Below, in pieces: positions 1 to 9,487 of a stretch of 20,530 bases of DNA. Position 1 is the first letter of the stretch. Every line of letters starts with the position of its first letter. A program made the translations under genes and the position numbers. Origin of the DNA: Paramacrobiotus richtersi (lineage: Eukaryota; Tardigrada; Eutardigrada; Parachela; Macrobiotidae); the NCBI GenBank assembly GCA_034698045.1, contig JAQGAU010001222.1:1-20530 (forward strand), read 5' to 3'. The notes below the pieces were generated by a model. The model was not told where the DNA came from. It ran no database searches and worked only from the letters and a program-made list of their open reading frames with translations.

Positions 1-985
1 CACTATCGCCGTTCTGCGCTGTGTGTAGAATCCTTCTCTGATCACTTAACTTCAGTCGGCATTCCCCAACAAAGCTACGTTCCAACTTCAAAAATCATCA
101 AAAAATACTAAGCCATCTGAAAAAATTTACAAAAAATGTTTGTAATACGCAGAAATTGGTTACGAACAATTTGGAGGAGCGTTTTTCTCATCTTACTTTT
201 CCGACTGATTCTATAAGCGGTATTGTGACTTCGGGTATACAAAAAGCAAGTTTTCATACGTATTACGAAAGTTTTCGCTAAAATCTCTCACCAAATTACA
301 GATATTAACAATGCTAACATTATGCCATGCTTATCTGATTTTTAAAAAATAGCCTTTTATTTTTTGATCATTTTTTAAAATTTTGACCTTTCGGAGCTCA
401 TAAGTCTGTTTAAAACTGTTACTAATTTTAACACTTATTCCTAAGACGTAGAGTAACTATGTGCAAAGTAAATTAACATATACTCTTCCGAAGTAAAAAT
501 GCGTGCACCGCGCGCCGATACATTTACTGCAGTGAGTGTAGGTTTGTACCATCCGTCCTTAATTTGTGAACGGAAAAAAGGCAAACCCAACGCTCGGCAT
601 AAAGAATGCAAACGAGCTTAAATTCGCGACTAGCTGCCAAAGCCCGAATTCCTACTGAAACTCAAAGATCACATGTTAATCGGCAGCAAACACTCCGAAA
701 AACGAATTAACAAACACCATGGTCAACCAGTGATCATTGCAGAGTTGAACAATTATCAGCGGATAATGTAGGGTAATAAGCACCAGGAATACCTCACACC
801 CGGAACAACTAATCGAACCATCGATAATTCCAGACGGATAATGTTGCAGTTTATCGAAAAAGAATTGCAGTTCCAACAAAACTGTCACAAATACAATAAC
901 TATGTATCTATCTGAAATTTAGATCTATATTACGCACGGACGCGCAGTAACATCAAAATTTGAGAACTGCGACGGAAAACCAAAA
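1..985. other. AT-rich stretch without a recognised gene
   Basis: Stop codons interrupt every frame often and no reading frame longer than about 70 codons occurs. I recognise no domain, RNA gene or splice-linked exon here. Several A and T runs occur. It is probably intergenic or intronic. Confidence 0.5.
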
Positions 986-988
986 TCC

Positions 989-1037
989 CACTATTGCAAT
1001 CCCACTATTGCAATCCAAAATCACACTATTGCAATCC
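989..1037 (+). repeat. Three copies of a 14-bp repeat, CACTATTGCAATCC
   Basis: CACTATTGCAATCC occurs exactly at 989-1002 and 1003-1016, directly head to tail. A third exact copy follows at 1024-1037 after a 7-base spacer. This is a short tandem duplication with no sign of coding function. Confidence 0.85.
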
Positions 1038-1039
1038 GC

Positions 1040-1816
1040 ATCGAAAAAACAAGTCACGTGACATCATTCAAAAAGCATTCGTGTTTCGAACGCTTTTTGA
1101 AACGCGTATTGAAACACAAAATTATGTTTTAATACTCGCCTGTGACCGGCAGACTCGTACGAACGGCAAAACTAACCTTAGTACAAAATTCAGTTGAAGA
1201 CTCTCACTGCACCCTCGACCTCCGTAACTTTCTGGAGCTCAGCGTGCACTGGTAGATACAAAGGTCACTCGGACATTTTTTGCCAGGCGCATCAAGTGAC
1301 TGTATAAATTGCGTTTGACCAGCCAGCTCACGCGAGCACACATGCTTACATCACGACACATAAAACGAATTACTTGTCCCATAGCCAGAACAAAGAAGGG
1401 ACAGCTATTATTTATTGTGGAATGGTGAAGGAAAAAAGATACGAAAAAACTCATACATACACACTCAAAAATACATACATACACTTTTTAATTTTCAGTT
1501 TCCCTAATAAATGTTTATTTATCAGCTCTGCATCCCGGCATGAAAATTCGTGAAACAGTGGCAACCGCCTGAGACGTATAACATCCTGCAAAAAACTTAT
1601 TCGAATAAAGTGAATGCGTGTGCATGCTCAGTCCTGGAAAATTTACGAGAAAAAGTTTCAGCAAGGGCGAAGCGTATCAGATGTACAACGGTTAAAGAAT
1701 GATGATAATTATCATGCCGGAAAGTAAAGAAGTCGGAATAAACTGAAATCACAGGAATACACAAAGCACAACAAAATTACCGGACGTCAGAAACCACAAA
1801 CAGCTGATAATGGTTT
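1040..1816. other. Non-coding stretch with a small CATA-rich microsatellite
   Basis: No gene is recognised. A CATACATACACAC...ATACATACATACAC microsatellite lies at about 1452-1484. The open frames over this region are short and have low-complexity translations. Confidence 0.5.
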
Positions 1817-2182
1817 GCAAGTAGATTGACCCAACGCAAATATTACAAAAAAATTCGAACGCACGGGATATGATGTCCGAAATGTGCTAATAACTAGGAC
1901 ATGTTTTGTTTCAGGGCAGGTCTACTGTAGATGGCGCTTTGTTGTTAATTTTGGAATCGTCCAGTAATTAATTTTTAATATAGCGGTCTATAGATGACAA
2001 ATCAAGGCGCTGATTTATAGAAACTCACTTTGTAGACGGTTGTATTAAAAATTACTCATCGTTAACGATTTCTAAAAATTCATAACAGAAAACATGAAAA
2101 TAAACTCAGCAAACATTTAGGACATCATATCAGGCGTATCGGAATATTTTTCGGAGTGTCTGCGTTGGGGTAATCTACTTGC
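1817..2182. mobile_element. 366-bp inverted-repeat element (MITE-like)
   Basis: The left end at 1817 begins GCAAGTAGATT and the right end at 2182 is its reverse complement. The two arms, about 1817-1890 and 2109-2182, match along roughly 70 bp with a few mismatches. The match includes the CCCAACGCA block near the tips and an exact 12-bp pair, GATATGATGTCC at 1867 against GGACATCATATC near 2120. A second, inner inverted pair (TAATTTTTAATA against TATTAAAAATTA) lies near 1970 and 2043. There is no transposase-sized ORF inside, so it would be a non-autonomous DNA element or fold-back. A clear target-site duplication is not visible, so the exact ends are tentative. Confidence 0.7.
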
Positions 2183-2189
2183 TTGTGAA

Positions 2190-2755
2190 TCGGCACACTC
2201 GAGTTAGCAGACCAGGCTAAAAATAACCTCCGAGGCTCCCAGCTGTACTGTGGCTATACTGTGGGCGCGTGCGTCCAACAACAAGGGTAATCCCAACACC
2301 AGCACACTAGCAAACGCTATTTCCAGTAATAGATCAGCCCAGTGGAATCAGACTAGTCTGCCTATACAACTCGACAAAGCCATATCATTCGCTTGAGAAA
2401 CAGCCCAGACCCACGAAATTCACCCACTGGCTCAAGTGGTTACCATTGAGGAAGTTGACTGATTAAGACAACTATTTTCAAAAAAAAAATTCCGACGGAT
2501 TCCCCCCTTCTTTGATCCCTCTTTCTAATGAAACTAAAAACAATCCAATCGGACTATTGGTTCTCGAGTCTATAAGGGATAACCGTTTCAATTTTTGGCT
2601 ATATATATATGGAGGATATCGGCATTTTTATAGTGCAGCTTCAGTACCCTACAGTCTAAAACACAATCTATCCTGTACGCTATGCATGAAAATGAAGATC
2701 TGGTTAAACAGTTGGACATTCCGAAATACAGCAAGATACGAATGATGAGGATGCT
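2190..2755. other. Stretch without a recognised gene
   Basis: Only short open frames occur on either strand, with no recognisable domain. A TATATATATA run lies near 2600. No splice-linked coding signal is seen. Confidence 0.45.
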
Positions 2756-2761
2756 ACAACA

Positions 2762-3229
2762 CGATACCGTAGGATACACTTAGGATACCCTACGAAACCG
2801 TAACATACACTTGGGATACCACAGGATACCGTGGGACACTGAAAATACGGTGGGATACCGTAAGATGCAGCAGATACTGTGGGTTACACTAGGATACACT
2901 TAGACACCATAGGATACCGTAAGATACTGAAGATACTGTGGGACACCGTATGATACACTTAGGATACCATAGGATACCGTTGGATACTGAAGATACAGTG
3001 GGATACCACAGAATACCGTAGGATACTGTGGGATACTGTGGGATACCGTAGGATACACTTAGGATACCACAGGATACCATAGGATACTGTGGGATACTGT
3101 GGGATACCGTAGGATACACTTAGGATACCGTAGGACACTTTAAGATACGGTGGGAGTACACTAGGATACTGTGGGATACCGTGCGATACGCAGAAGATAC
3201 TGCTAGATACAAAGAGATACGCAGGGGAT
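2762..3229. repeat. Irregular 10/11-bp minisatellite of GGATAC units
   Basis: About 45 degenerate units follow one another. Each begins GGATAC or a close variant, and each ends in CGTA, CACTTA, CATA or TGTG. Unit length alternates between 10 and 11 bp, so reading frame is not kept. The open frame on the minus strand over 2889-3119 translates to a repetitive Y-P-T-V-S and S-Y-G-I pattern that simply mirrors the repeat. The array decays towards its right end, near GATACGCAG. It is a non-coding satellite-like array. Confidence 0.9.
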
Positions 3230-3486
3230 ACTACAAAGCGAAAACAGGAACCGGGGTTCTAAACTCGTGTCCTAACTCGTGCTCACTCTCAAAATTTGAC
3301 GGAAAGTAACAGTTAAACGGCTTGAACATTACGAACGCAAAACTGGCGCTTCTAGTAATCGGCGAATGATTAATAATAAACAATACGAATGATGAGTGCT
3401 GAAGTGACACCACGAGTCCACAGTAAGTTCATCAGCGCTTACTAGAGGGCGAAAGTAACCTTGTATCTCTAGTAGACATATGTAGT
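3230..3486. other. Short spacer between the minisatellite and the fold-back element
   Basis: A 60-codon open frame lies on the minus strand without recognisable features. Nothing else is seen. Confidence 0.4.
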
Positions 3487-3662
3487 CGGCAGAAAGGTTT
3501 ATCGGTTTACGGCTTATGCTGTAAACCTTTTTCGTAAACCCCTAAAAAGGTTTACGCTATGGTTAAGGAATAGGACCGGCAGAAAGGTTTACGCATAAAC
3601 CATTTTGCCCGGCAAATTGGTTTACGCAAAACATTCGACCGGGAAAATATGTTTATGACAGC

Positions 3663-3670
3663 TATAAAAG
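3663..3670 (+). promoter_or_regulatory. TATA-box-like site inside the fold-back element
   Basis: TATAAAAG, preceded by GC and followed by GG, is a full match to the eukaryotic TATA consensus. It lies just inside the left terminal repeat and points into the element. No clear ORF follows, so a promoter role is inference. Confidence 0.35.
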
Positions 3671-4816
3671 GGTTATCGACAACGCTGTTTGCTCTCGCAA
3701 AGCAAGATCCACAAAAACAAGTAAACAAATTAAAACCAAAAACAAGTAAATTTTACGGCAGAAATTGTCCATGTTAATGCAGAAGAAAAATGCCCTTTGT
3801 GTTATGGGTACGGTACCCGATGCTGTCGGGCTAGATGAGATCTTCCTTCTCAGTTGAATTTGATGTTGTATGTTGTCTTTCTAATGGTATGCGTGTGTAC
3901 GTATGTAATACCACAGTATAGCTATTAATACTATGGTACAGCAATAAACACAGTAAACGAAGAAAACAACCATTTCTGACAGTGCTCGTTATCTTGCTTT
4001 TTTTGTCTGTTTCGTTTGGACTGTCGAGACAGCGTGTCAATAAGCTCCACAAGGTGGTAGTGTGTTGTGCTTTGCAATTCAGACAACGTAAGACTCTACC
4101 TAGTAATTAGGAGAACAATATGCATTGTTTTGATGTTTCTACTGTATATTATAAGAAAATAGAGTAAACAATCCAATTGTTCTGCTAATTACAAGCGAGC
4201 GGCTTCGATACAGATTGTCTGCATGCCGGACAGATCAGCACGCCTTCAGTCGTGCTACTGTACCGGCGTATCGAGGTACGCCATAAAGCATTCTTCTCGG
4301 TGGACAGACTGTTCATAAATCTCTTTCTGCCCGGCAAATTGGTTTATGGGCATAAACCTTTTTGCCCGGCAAATTGGTGCACATTTGCTCTAATAATGCA
4401 AGCATTCAAAGTGCTTCGCAGTCCGCAGTTGTCTGCTGCGCTGTGACTTGCTTTCCTCTACGCCTGTTAGCAGTAATATCTCCTATTCTCCAAACTTCCT
4501 GAAGCAGTTTTGCCGGCTTACAACATAATCGACGTGCATCAAACACCACTTCCGTATCATGGGTTGCCGGATGGGAATCGTGCTGTACAATTTCAAGATA
4601 AAGTATGCATATAAGCAACGCGTATGTTTTTCTTCGTTTCTAAAAAAAGTTTAGAAATACAGTAGATCGCAAAATCATATTTTTATCGAACCGACCAAGT
4701 CACCGACCGCCTCTGGCACGCAATCCCGTTTTCAATCAAACACTGCCGGATATTATCCATAAACTGGTGTTCAATGCCCTTGAGTACATACACACGGCCG
4801 ACTGGGAGCCAGTGGC

Positions 4817-4956
4817 CATAAACCAGTTTCCCGGGCAAAAAGGTTTATGCTCATAAACCAATTTGCCGGGCAGAAAGGTTTATGCCCATAAACCAATTTG
4901 CCGGGCAAAAAGGTTTATGCTCATAAACCAATTTGCCGGGCAGAAAGGTTTATGCG
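4817..4956. repeat. Four exact-length 35-bp palindromic tandem units
   Basis: The units run 4817-4851, 4852-4886, 4887-4921 and 4922-4956. Each begins CATAAACC and ends GGTTTATG plus two bases, so each unit is its own 8-bp inverted repeat. The middle carries TTGCCGGGCA, a second, shorter palindrome. Units 1 and 3 have GGGCAAAAAGG while units 2 and 4 have GGGCAGAAAGG, so the array may have grown as a 70-bp dimer. The last unit runs straight into the right terminal inverted repeat. Confidence 0.92.
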
Positions 4957-5060
4957 TAAACCGTTTTGCCGGACCTATACCTTAACCATGTCGTAAACCT
5001 TTTCAGGGTTTATGAAAAAGGTTTACGGCGTAAACCGTAAACCGATAAACCTTTTTGCCG

Positions 5061-5892
5061 GCTATACATGCGCGTAACGATTCTTTTGGAAAAAACGTTT
5101 TCCGTGCGCAAAGTTTGCTTTTTCCGCTGCTCGCATTGTAATGACACTCGGAACTTGAAACGTAATAAAAAAAGGTTTGCCTGAATTACTTGACCACTGA
5201 TCAAACCGAACAATTGTTTGAAAACATTGGAGGGAAACGAAATAAGTGCCATACATGTACCACACCTACGGTACATTCGCTTAACCAAAGCAGCACGAAG
5301 CAGAAGCAATGCTAAGAACTTTTATTTATGTAGCGGAAACTTCTCGACCAGGTATTAGTAACCGTTCTCGAGCCAAACCGAAGAAATTATAACCAGGAAA
5401 ACCATTTTAGAGTTGCGAATGGGGTGCTTGCAAGCGAAAGGTTCGCAAGCGTACACCAAGCCGCCAGGTTCGCAAGCGCAGATCAGTATAAAGCTGAACA
5501 AGGTGGTCGAATACGAAACATCAGAAAAGAATCCACACACATCGTTTTCGTCAACGGCAAAACGCAAAGGAAATGCTCAAACAAATCTGCTACCACTGCA
5601 CAAAAAACAATTAATGAGTAAAATATACTGAAAGCCCCAAAAACGGACTAGGATGTCCGGCCTCGCGTTCGCAGCCTTTGATAAAAAACCAAACAACCTT
5701 TCTAACTGACAAAACCGTCCAAAGGGCGAACATTTTGTCGAAAGTTTTCCACAAGAGTCTTCGAGTGACGCCTTTCGGTGGTGGAACTGGTATCGCTCGG
5801 GCATGTTTTCGCGGGCCCAGTTTAGAGCAAGTTTCATTCGTACACTTTTGCCACCGAGTATGACCAATATTATCGAGAATAATATTGCTGGT
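5061..5892. other. Stretch without a recognised gene
   Basis: Overlapping open frames of 60-99 codons occur on both strands but none shows a recognisable domain. A small inverted repeat, GACCAATATTAT...AATAATATTGCTGGTC, lies near 5862-5893, directly before the retroelement fragment. Earlier parts of the retroelement ORF could have been here but are no longer readable. Confidence 0.4.
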
Positions 5893-6349
5893 CACGATAT
5901 ATTAAAGGAACTTGGCCACGACATTATGAGATGAACAAATTCTGGAAACCGCATTCAAATCGGCTAGATATCCATGTCAATTATAGCCCGCTGGTTTGGC
6001 CAGAAACGATGGGAAACGACCGGATGGAGGAACTTTAGTGCCGGTTGTGGACGGCAAGTACATTGTCTGGGACGCCACGTGTTCGTGTACAGTGGCGCCT
6101 TCGTGTGTGGAACACGCAGGAAGCAAAGCGAGAGCACAACGTGCGGATGCCCGAAAGAGACGTCACTATACCTCCCTGTCAGACCAGTAGAAGTTCTACC
6201 CAGTCACCTGTGAAACGCTAGGAGTTTTTAGCGATCCAACGAAGGAACTGTTTAAGTTTTTAGGTCGTAAGCTTTTTGAGAAATCAGGTCACAATATATA
6301 TGTACCGTCCATTTTACAACGGCACCCGACAGATATCTGCTGCGTTTAA
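5893..6349 (+). pseudogene. Decayed fragment of a retroelement ORF (C-terminal region of an RT-type polyprotein)
   Basis: The frame at 5893 reads HDILKELGHDIM. A second frame from about 5987 reads [15 protein letters not shown], then a [13 protein letters not shown] segment, then [14 protein letters not shown] stop TAG at 6188-6190 interrupts, and the same frame resumes with KFYPVTCETLGVF...KELFKFLGRKL until a TAA at 6347. From memory of the family, the order of a H-x-x-L-K-x-L block, a R-x-D-G-K-R-P-D-G block, a W-D-x-T block and a F-x-P-V-x-x-E-T-x-G block is characteristic of the C-terminal part of non-LTR-type reverse transcriptase proteins widespread in invertebrate genomes. The frame change between 5930 and 5987 and the internal stop show it is dead. 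No RT catalytic core is visible upstream. The exact clade is not determined. Confidence 0.72.
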
Positions 6350-7220
6350 TATACGCTGTGATTGTTTATCTGAGGATCTATCAGAATGTATCAAGAGGCA
6401 GTTCTCATCATCCTCATATTTATGTCACAATGAGAAAACGAATAGTACAGTACAATGCCTCTCCCTCAGGGCCTGGATTCTTGGACAACTGGATTCTTAT
6501 TTTACGTAAAGAATCTTCACTGAAATACGGGATTCTGGATCTACAGTTCAGAACAGACTCACGTTTGACAACTCCATTATGCTATGGACAAAGATAGTTG
6601 TTTCGGAACGTTCGGAACAAGGGCAGCGGACCGCTTTGGATCCCGGTGAGTACAGTCGCGGCCGATGCTTTTAGAGCTTCGACTGGCGCACACACAATGT
6701 CGCAAACATTAACAATAACAGCGATTGATTCGCTTTGCACTTTATTTACTGGAAACAGCCACACCAGTTAAAGCACCGTACCCGCGTTTGATTGTCTGCA
6801 GCTGCGCAAGGAGCTTTCTGGTCAAATTTCAAAAAGCTGCGACGTTTGGCATCTTGTGTGCGGTATATAAAAAAAGCAGTTTAATCCCAATAACCTTGTA
6901 GTTTTTGAAAAAGTACAACAGTATTCTGGAATTCGTAATGCAGAATATGCTTGTCAAATTTTCAGGCAAATCGGACGTTTCAACAACGTTGGCTTTTCCG
7001 AAAGTTCATTAATGCTATAGGAATTGTAATAACAGACAGAAAGGCGTTTCGGCTGAGTGTTCGCTCCGGACGACAAAATTAATTACAAGAACTCAGCCAT
7101 TTTTATAAGACAAGATCGTTTTAAAAATCTCGGAGTTTCCGTGCTAAGCAAACGATATAGTAACTGCGAGTTAAGGTCACACCGCATCCGACTCCGTTTC
7201 TCGCCGATGCTGGCTTTTTC
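6350..7220. other. Stretch without a recognised gene
   Basis: Short open frames only. A consensus-like plus-strand splice donor, CCCGGTGAGT, occurs near 6645-6654, but I could not connect it to coding sequence on either side. Nothing else is supported. Confidence 0.4.
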
Positions 7221-7477
7221 CAGCAGCACCACTGCCTGTCGCGCTTATATAATGGTGTTGCGGGCGTCGCGGCTGTTTCTAGCCATACCCAGTCAGCAAC
7301 ACTGCCTGTCGCGAGTGTCGCGCTTATATAATGGTGTTGCGGGCGTCGCGGCTGTTTCTCGCCATACCCAAGCAGCAACACTGCATGTCGCGAGTGTCGC
7401 GCTCATATAATGGTGTTGCGGTCGTCGCGGCTGTTTCTAGCCATACCTAAGCAGCAACGCTGCCTGTCGCGAGTGTC
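7221..7477. repeat. 79-bp tandem repeat, about 3.2 copies
   Basis: CTTATATAATGGTGTTGCGG recurs at 7244 and 7323, and with one change at 7402, giving an exact 79-bp period. A partial copy (GCAGCACCACTGCCTGTCGCG) leads in at 7221, lacking the GAGTGTCGC insert of later copies. The units carry several GTCGCG blocks and a TATATAA core. Because 79 is not a multiple of three, each copy is read in a different frame, which argues against coding. The open frames across it on both strands are a by-product. Confidence 0.9.
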
Positions 7478-7639
7478 TGCGGGTCTTTGAATGTCGCGGA
7501 TGTGTTGCTAGATACATCTGTTCATGCTCGATCATCGGCTACGGTTTCTACAATCGCGGTCGCCGCGACGATGCGAAACAAACTTGTGTACCGATTGAGC
7601 CAGTCCTAATGACTGTAGACTATTTCAGTGATAGTAGTT

Positions 7640-7774
7640 ACTGTGCGTCGCAAATGTAAGGGCCCACGGCCTCAAGGCGTGTATCGCAAAATGCCGCTGG
7701 CCCGCTGTCGCTGGAATCAAACCAGCGACCATCTGCATCTCAGCGCGAACAGACAGCCAGTAGGCTACGCGGTC
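7640..7774 (-). mobile_element. tRNA-derived SINE-like repeat
   Basis: On the minus strand the sequence from 7774 begins GACCGCGTAGCC. It contains a Pol III A box, TAGCCTACTGG (7767-7757), and 33 bp further a B box, GGTTTGATTCC (7723-7713), set in a T-arm-like stem (TCGCTGG ... CCAGCGA). The two boxes and their spacing are those of a tRNA gene. However, the 5' end does not pair well with the sequence after the T arm, and no proper anticodon arm can be drawn. A non-tRNA tail follows (TTTTGCGATACACGCC...). This is what a SINE head looks like. The 3' end and flanking duplications are not resolved. A degenerate true tRNA is the alternative. Confidence 0.6.
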
Positions 7775-9250
7775 TTATTGCAACACCCGCCCGCCCTGAC
7801 ACAAATCACATTATTGACAAATGTTTAGCGGAGCGCCGGTCAGAGTAGCAGAGTTTGCGAGGTACAGTTCTTGTTTGTGGGGTCTACCTGGTACCGCTTA
7901 GGTGCAAGGGTTACAGTTTCGAGCAAGCAAAGTAGAAAGCGGAACAGCACAACTGTCCGGTTGGACATTTTTGATGAATAAATGATTCTACAAAAGCGCA
8001 CAAAATTCAGGTACATTATCAATCACAACGAAACGGTGCTTCGGCTGGGTATTTGCCATTTTTATTCTCTCCGTTCTACATATGCGATATAAGCGCACGC
8101 GCTTTTCAACTCAGAATTCGCATTCCTTCTGGTACCGGGCGCTGGTGGGTTAAGGGACTGGCATGCAGAGTTATACTACGTTCGCTCGAATCGTTGCTGG
8201 CAGGTGTACGCTATGAAGTTTACACCTGTTATCGCTGAAGTGAGTATATATATGAATGTTGATTATGACACGCTTAAAATTATTACCAATTTTGGATTCG
8301 AAATGGCTGGGTCCAAAGGTCAACATTTTAAAATGAGGAAAGCGAGGATTTTTTACTAGCCGGAACGGTCGTCATGTGAATCAGAAATGTGTCACTGTTT
8401 GCGGGTGATTTTTAATTCATCGAGAGTAGTTAGTGATATTATCTTTTCAGATACGAGTAGAAGAAGAAATACGCTATCTAACGGTATCATTCTTGAAAAC
8501 GACCATTGATACGCTGTTACGGTATACCATTTCCTTAACCGGTTGCTCTTAGATCTCTCGCGCGATAGCAGGCTCCATCTTGGCAACGGCGGCGCTAAAT
8601 AGCGTTGGTGCCCTTTCTCTTGGCTCTTGCTCTTCCGGGCTAGGCGCCGGGTGTTCTGAAGGTCACCAGTAAATCATGCTATTCAGTTGCTACTGCACTG
8701 TGCTTGTCCGATACAAATAGGACATGACCATAGTATTTATTATTGCAACCAGAAAGCCTAGTCACCAAGTTGATTATTGGTAAAAACCAGTCGGTTATGG
8801 ATAAGGTAATAGTATGAAGCGATATCCTTAGACTATAAGCCGTTGTCAGTGCATGTTGAACGAACCTCCACAATCTTCTACATATTTTGTTTTAGCGATT
8901 GTTGCTGTAACATTCCGTTGCCACTTCTGAATTTGGCCTAGAATCACTGCGATGTCGGCGGCTTAAGAATCTCTATACCAGCCGATTAGGCATTCCTTTC
9001 TCTATCGGTCCGATTACGCATTGTTGTCACTATCAGCCCATAATGGCTTCCGGCCGCCGTCTGTTGACTGCTGAGTCAGGCCGTAGCATCAAAATGATGC
9101 CGAGGAAGATCTTGCCCTCGGTAGATACTAAGCACCGCGCTCCCGTGCAATCAGTCAGAATGGCATTACTGTATGTCTTTGGAAATTTCTTTACCAACAT
9201 CAATAAAATCTGATAAATCACAGTACTCGGAGAAATCTTTTATTTTCTCA
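7775..9250. other. Stretch without a recognised gene
   Basis: Short open frames occur on both strands without recognisable domains. A consensus-like plus-strand donor GAAGTGAGT lies near 8236-8244 after a 60-codon open frame, but no matching exon is found. A GC-richer patch at about 9030-9170 includes a hairpin, CCGAGG...CCTCGG, near 9101-9122. None of this supports a gene call. Confidence 0.4.
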
Positions 9251-9487
9251 CCACTGCAACTGGTAACGAGTTATGCATTTTTGAAAGTATACACTTTTAG
9301 CATGGCGGTCTATGTAGTCGTATGTAGTATGTTTGTAAGTACGAATTCGAATTATATATATTTTGTTGGTCGTATGTATGTCTATGTAGCCTTGGTATGA
9401 CTCATGCGCTGCAGAGCGCACTCCATAGACCGCCATGTTAAAGGTAGACAACTTCAAAAATGCATAATTTGTCACCAGTTGCACTGG
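9251..9487. mobile_element. 237-bp inverted-repeat element (MITE-like)
   Basis: The left arm 9251-9314 (starting CCACTGCAACTGGTAACG) and the right arm 9424-9487 are reverse complements over 64 bp, with roughly 11 mismatches. Shared blocks are TGCAACTGGT, TTATGCATTTTTGAA and CATGGCGGTCTATG. The 109-bp centre is rich in GTATGT and TATATA and has no ORF of note. The similar open frames seen on both strands over it are caused by the inverted repeat. No clear target-site duplication is visible at the tips. Confidence 0.78.

Larger units (their letters stand above)
3487..5060. mobile_element. 1.57-kb fold-back element with long terminal inverted repeats
   Basis: The left end, CGGCAGAAAGGTTTATCGG at 3487, is matched by the reverse complement of the right end, which finishes CCGATAAACCTTTTTGCCG at 5060. 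The arms stay alignable for about 110 bp (3487-3600 against 4957-5060) at close to 90% identity. Shared blocks include ATGGTTAAGG and GGTTTACGCATAAACC. The right arm then leads into a tandem array of palindromic units, and two similar units in opposite orientation lie near 4325-4378. No transposase is recognised in the 1.2 kb between the arms. The architecture resembles Drosophila FB-type fold-back elements, whose inverted repeats carry internal tandem repeats; that is an analogy, not a family assignment. Flanking target duplications are not clear. Confidence 0.8.

Noticed and set aside
2889-3119. Repetitive Y-P-T-V-S protein on the minus strand
   Set aside because: It is the translation of a minisatellite whose unit length alternates between 10 and 11 bp, which does not preserve frame.
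4817-4956. CRISPR-like array
   Set aside because: The 35-bp units are contiguous with no unique spacers, and the genome is eukaryotic.
6640-6660. Plus-strand exon ending at CCCGGTGAGT
   Set aside because: The donor is good in isolation but no coding frame upstream or matching acceptor with coding sequence downstream could be found.
7700-7774. Functional tRNA gene on the minus strand
   Set aside because: The A and B boxes are good, but the acceptor ends pair poorly and no anticodon arm can be drawn. A SINE head fits better.
8053-8244. Plus-strand exon ending at GAAGTGAGT
   Set aside because: The open frame has no recognisable content and no partner exon was found.
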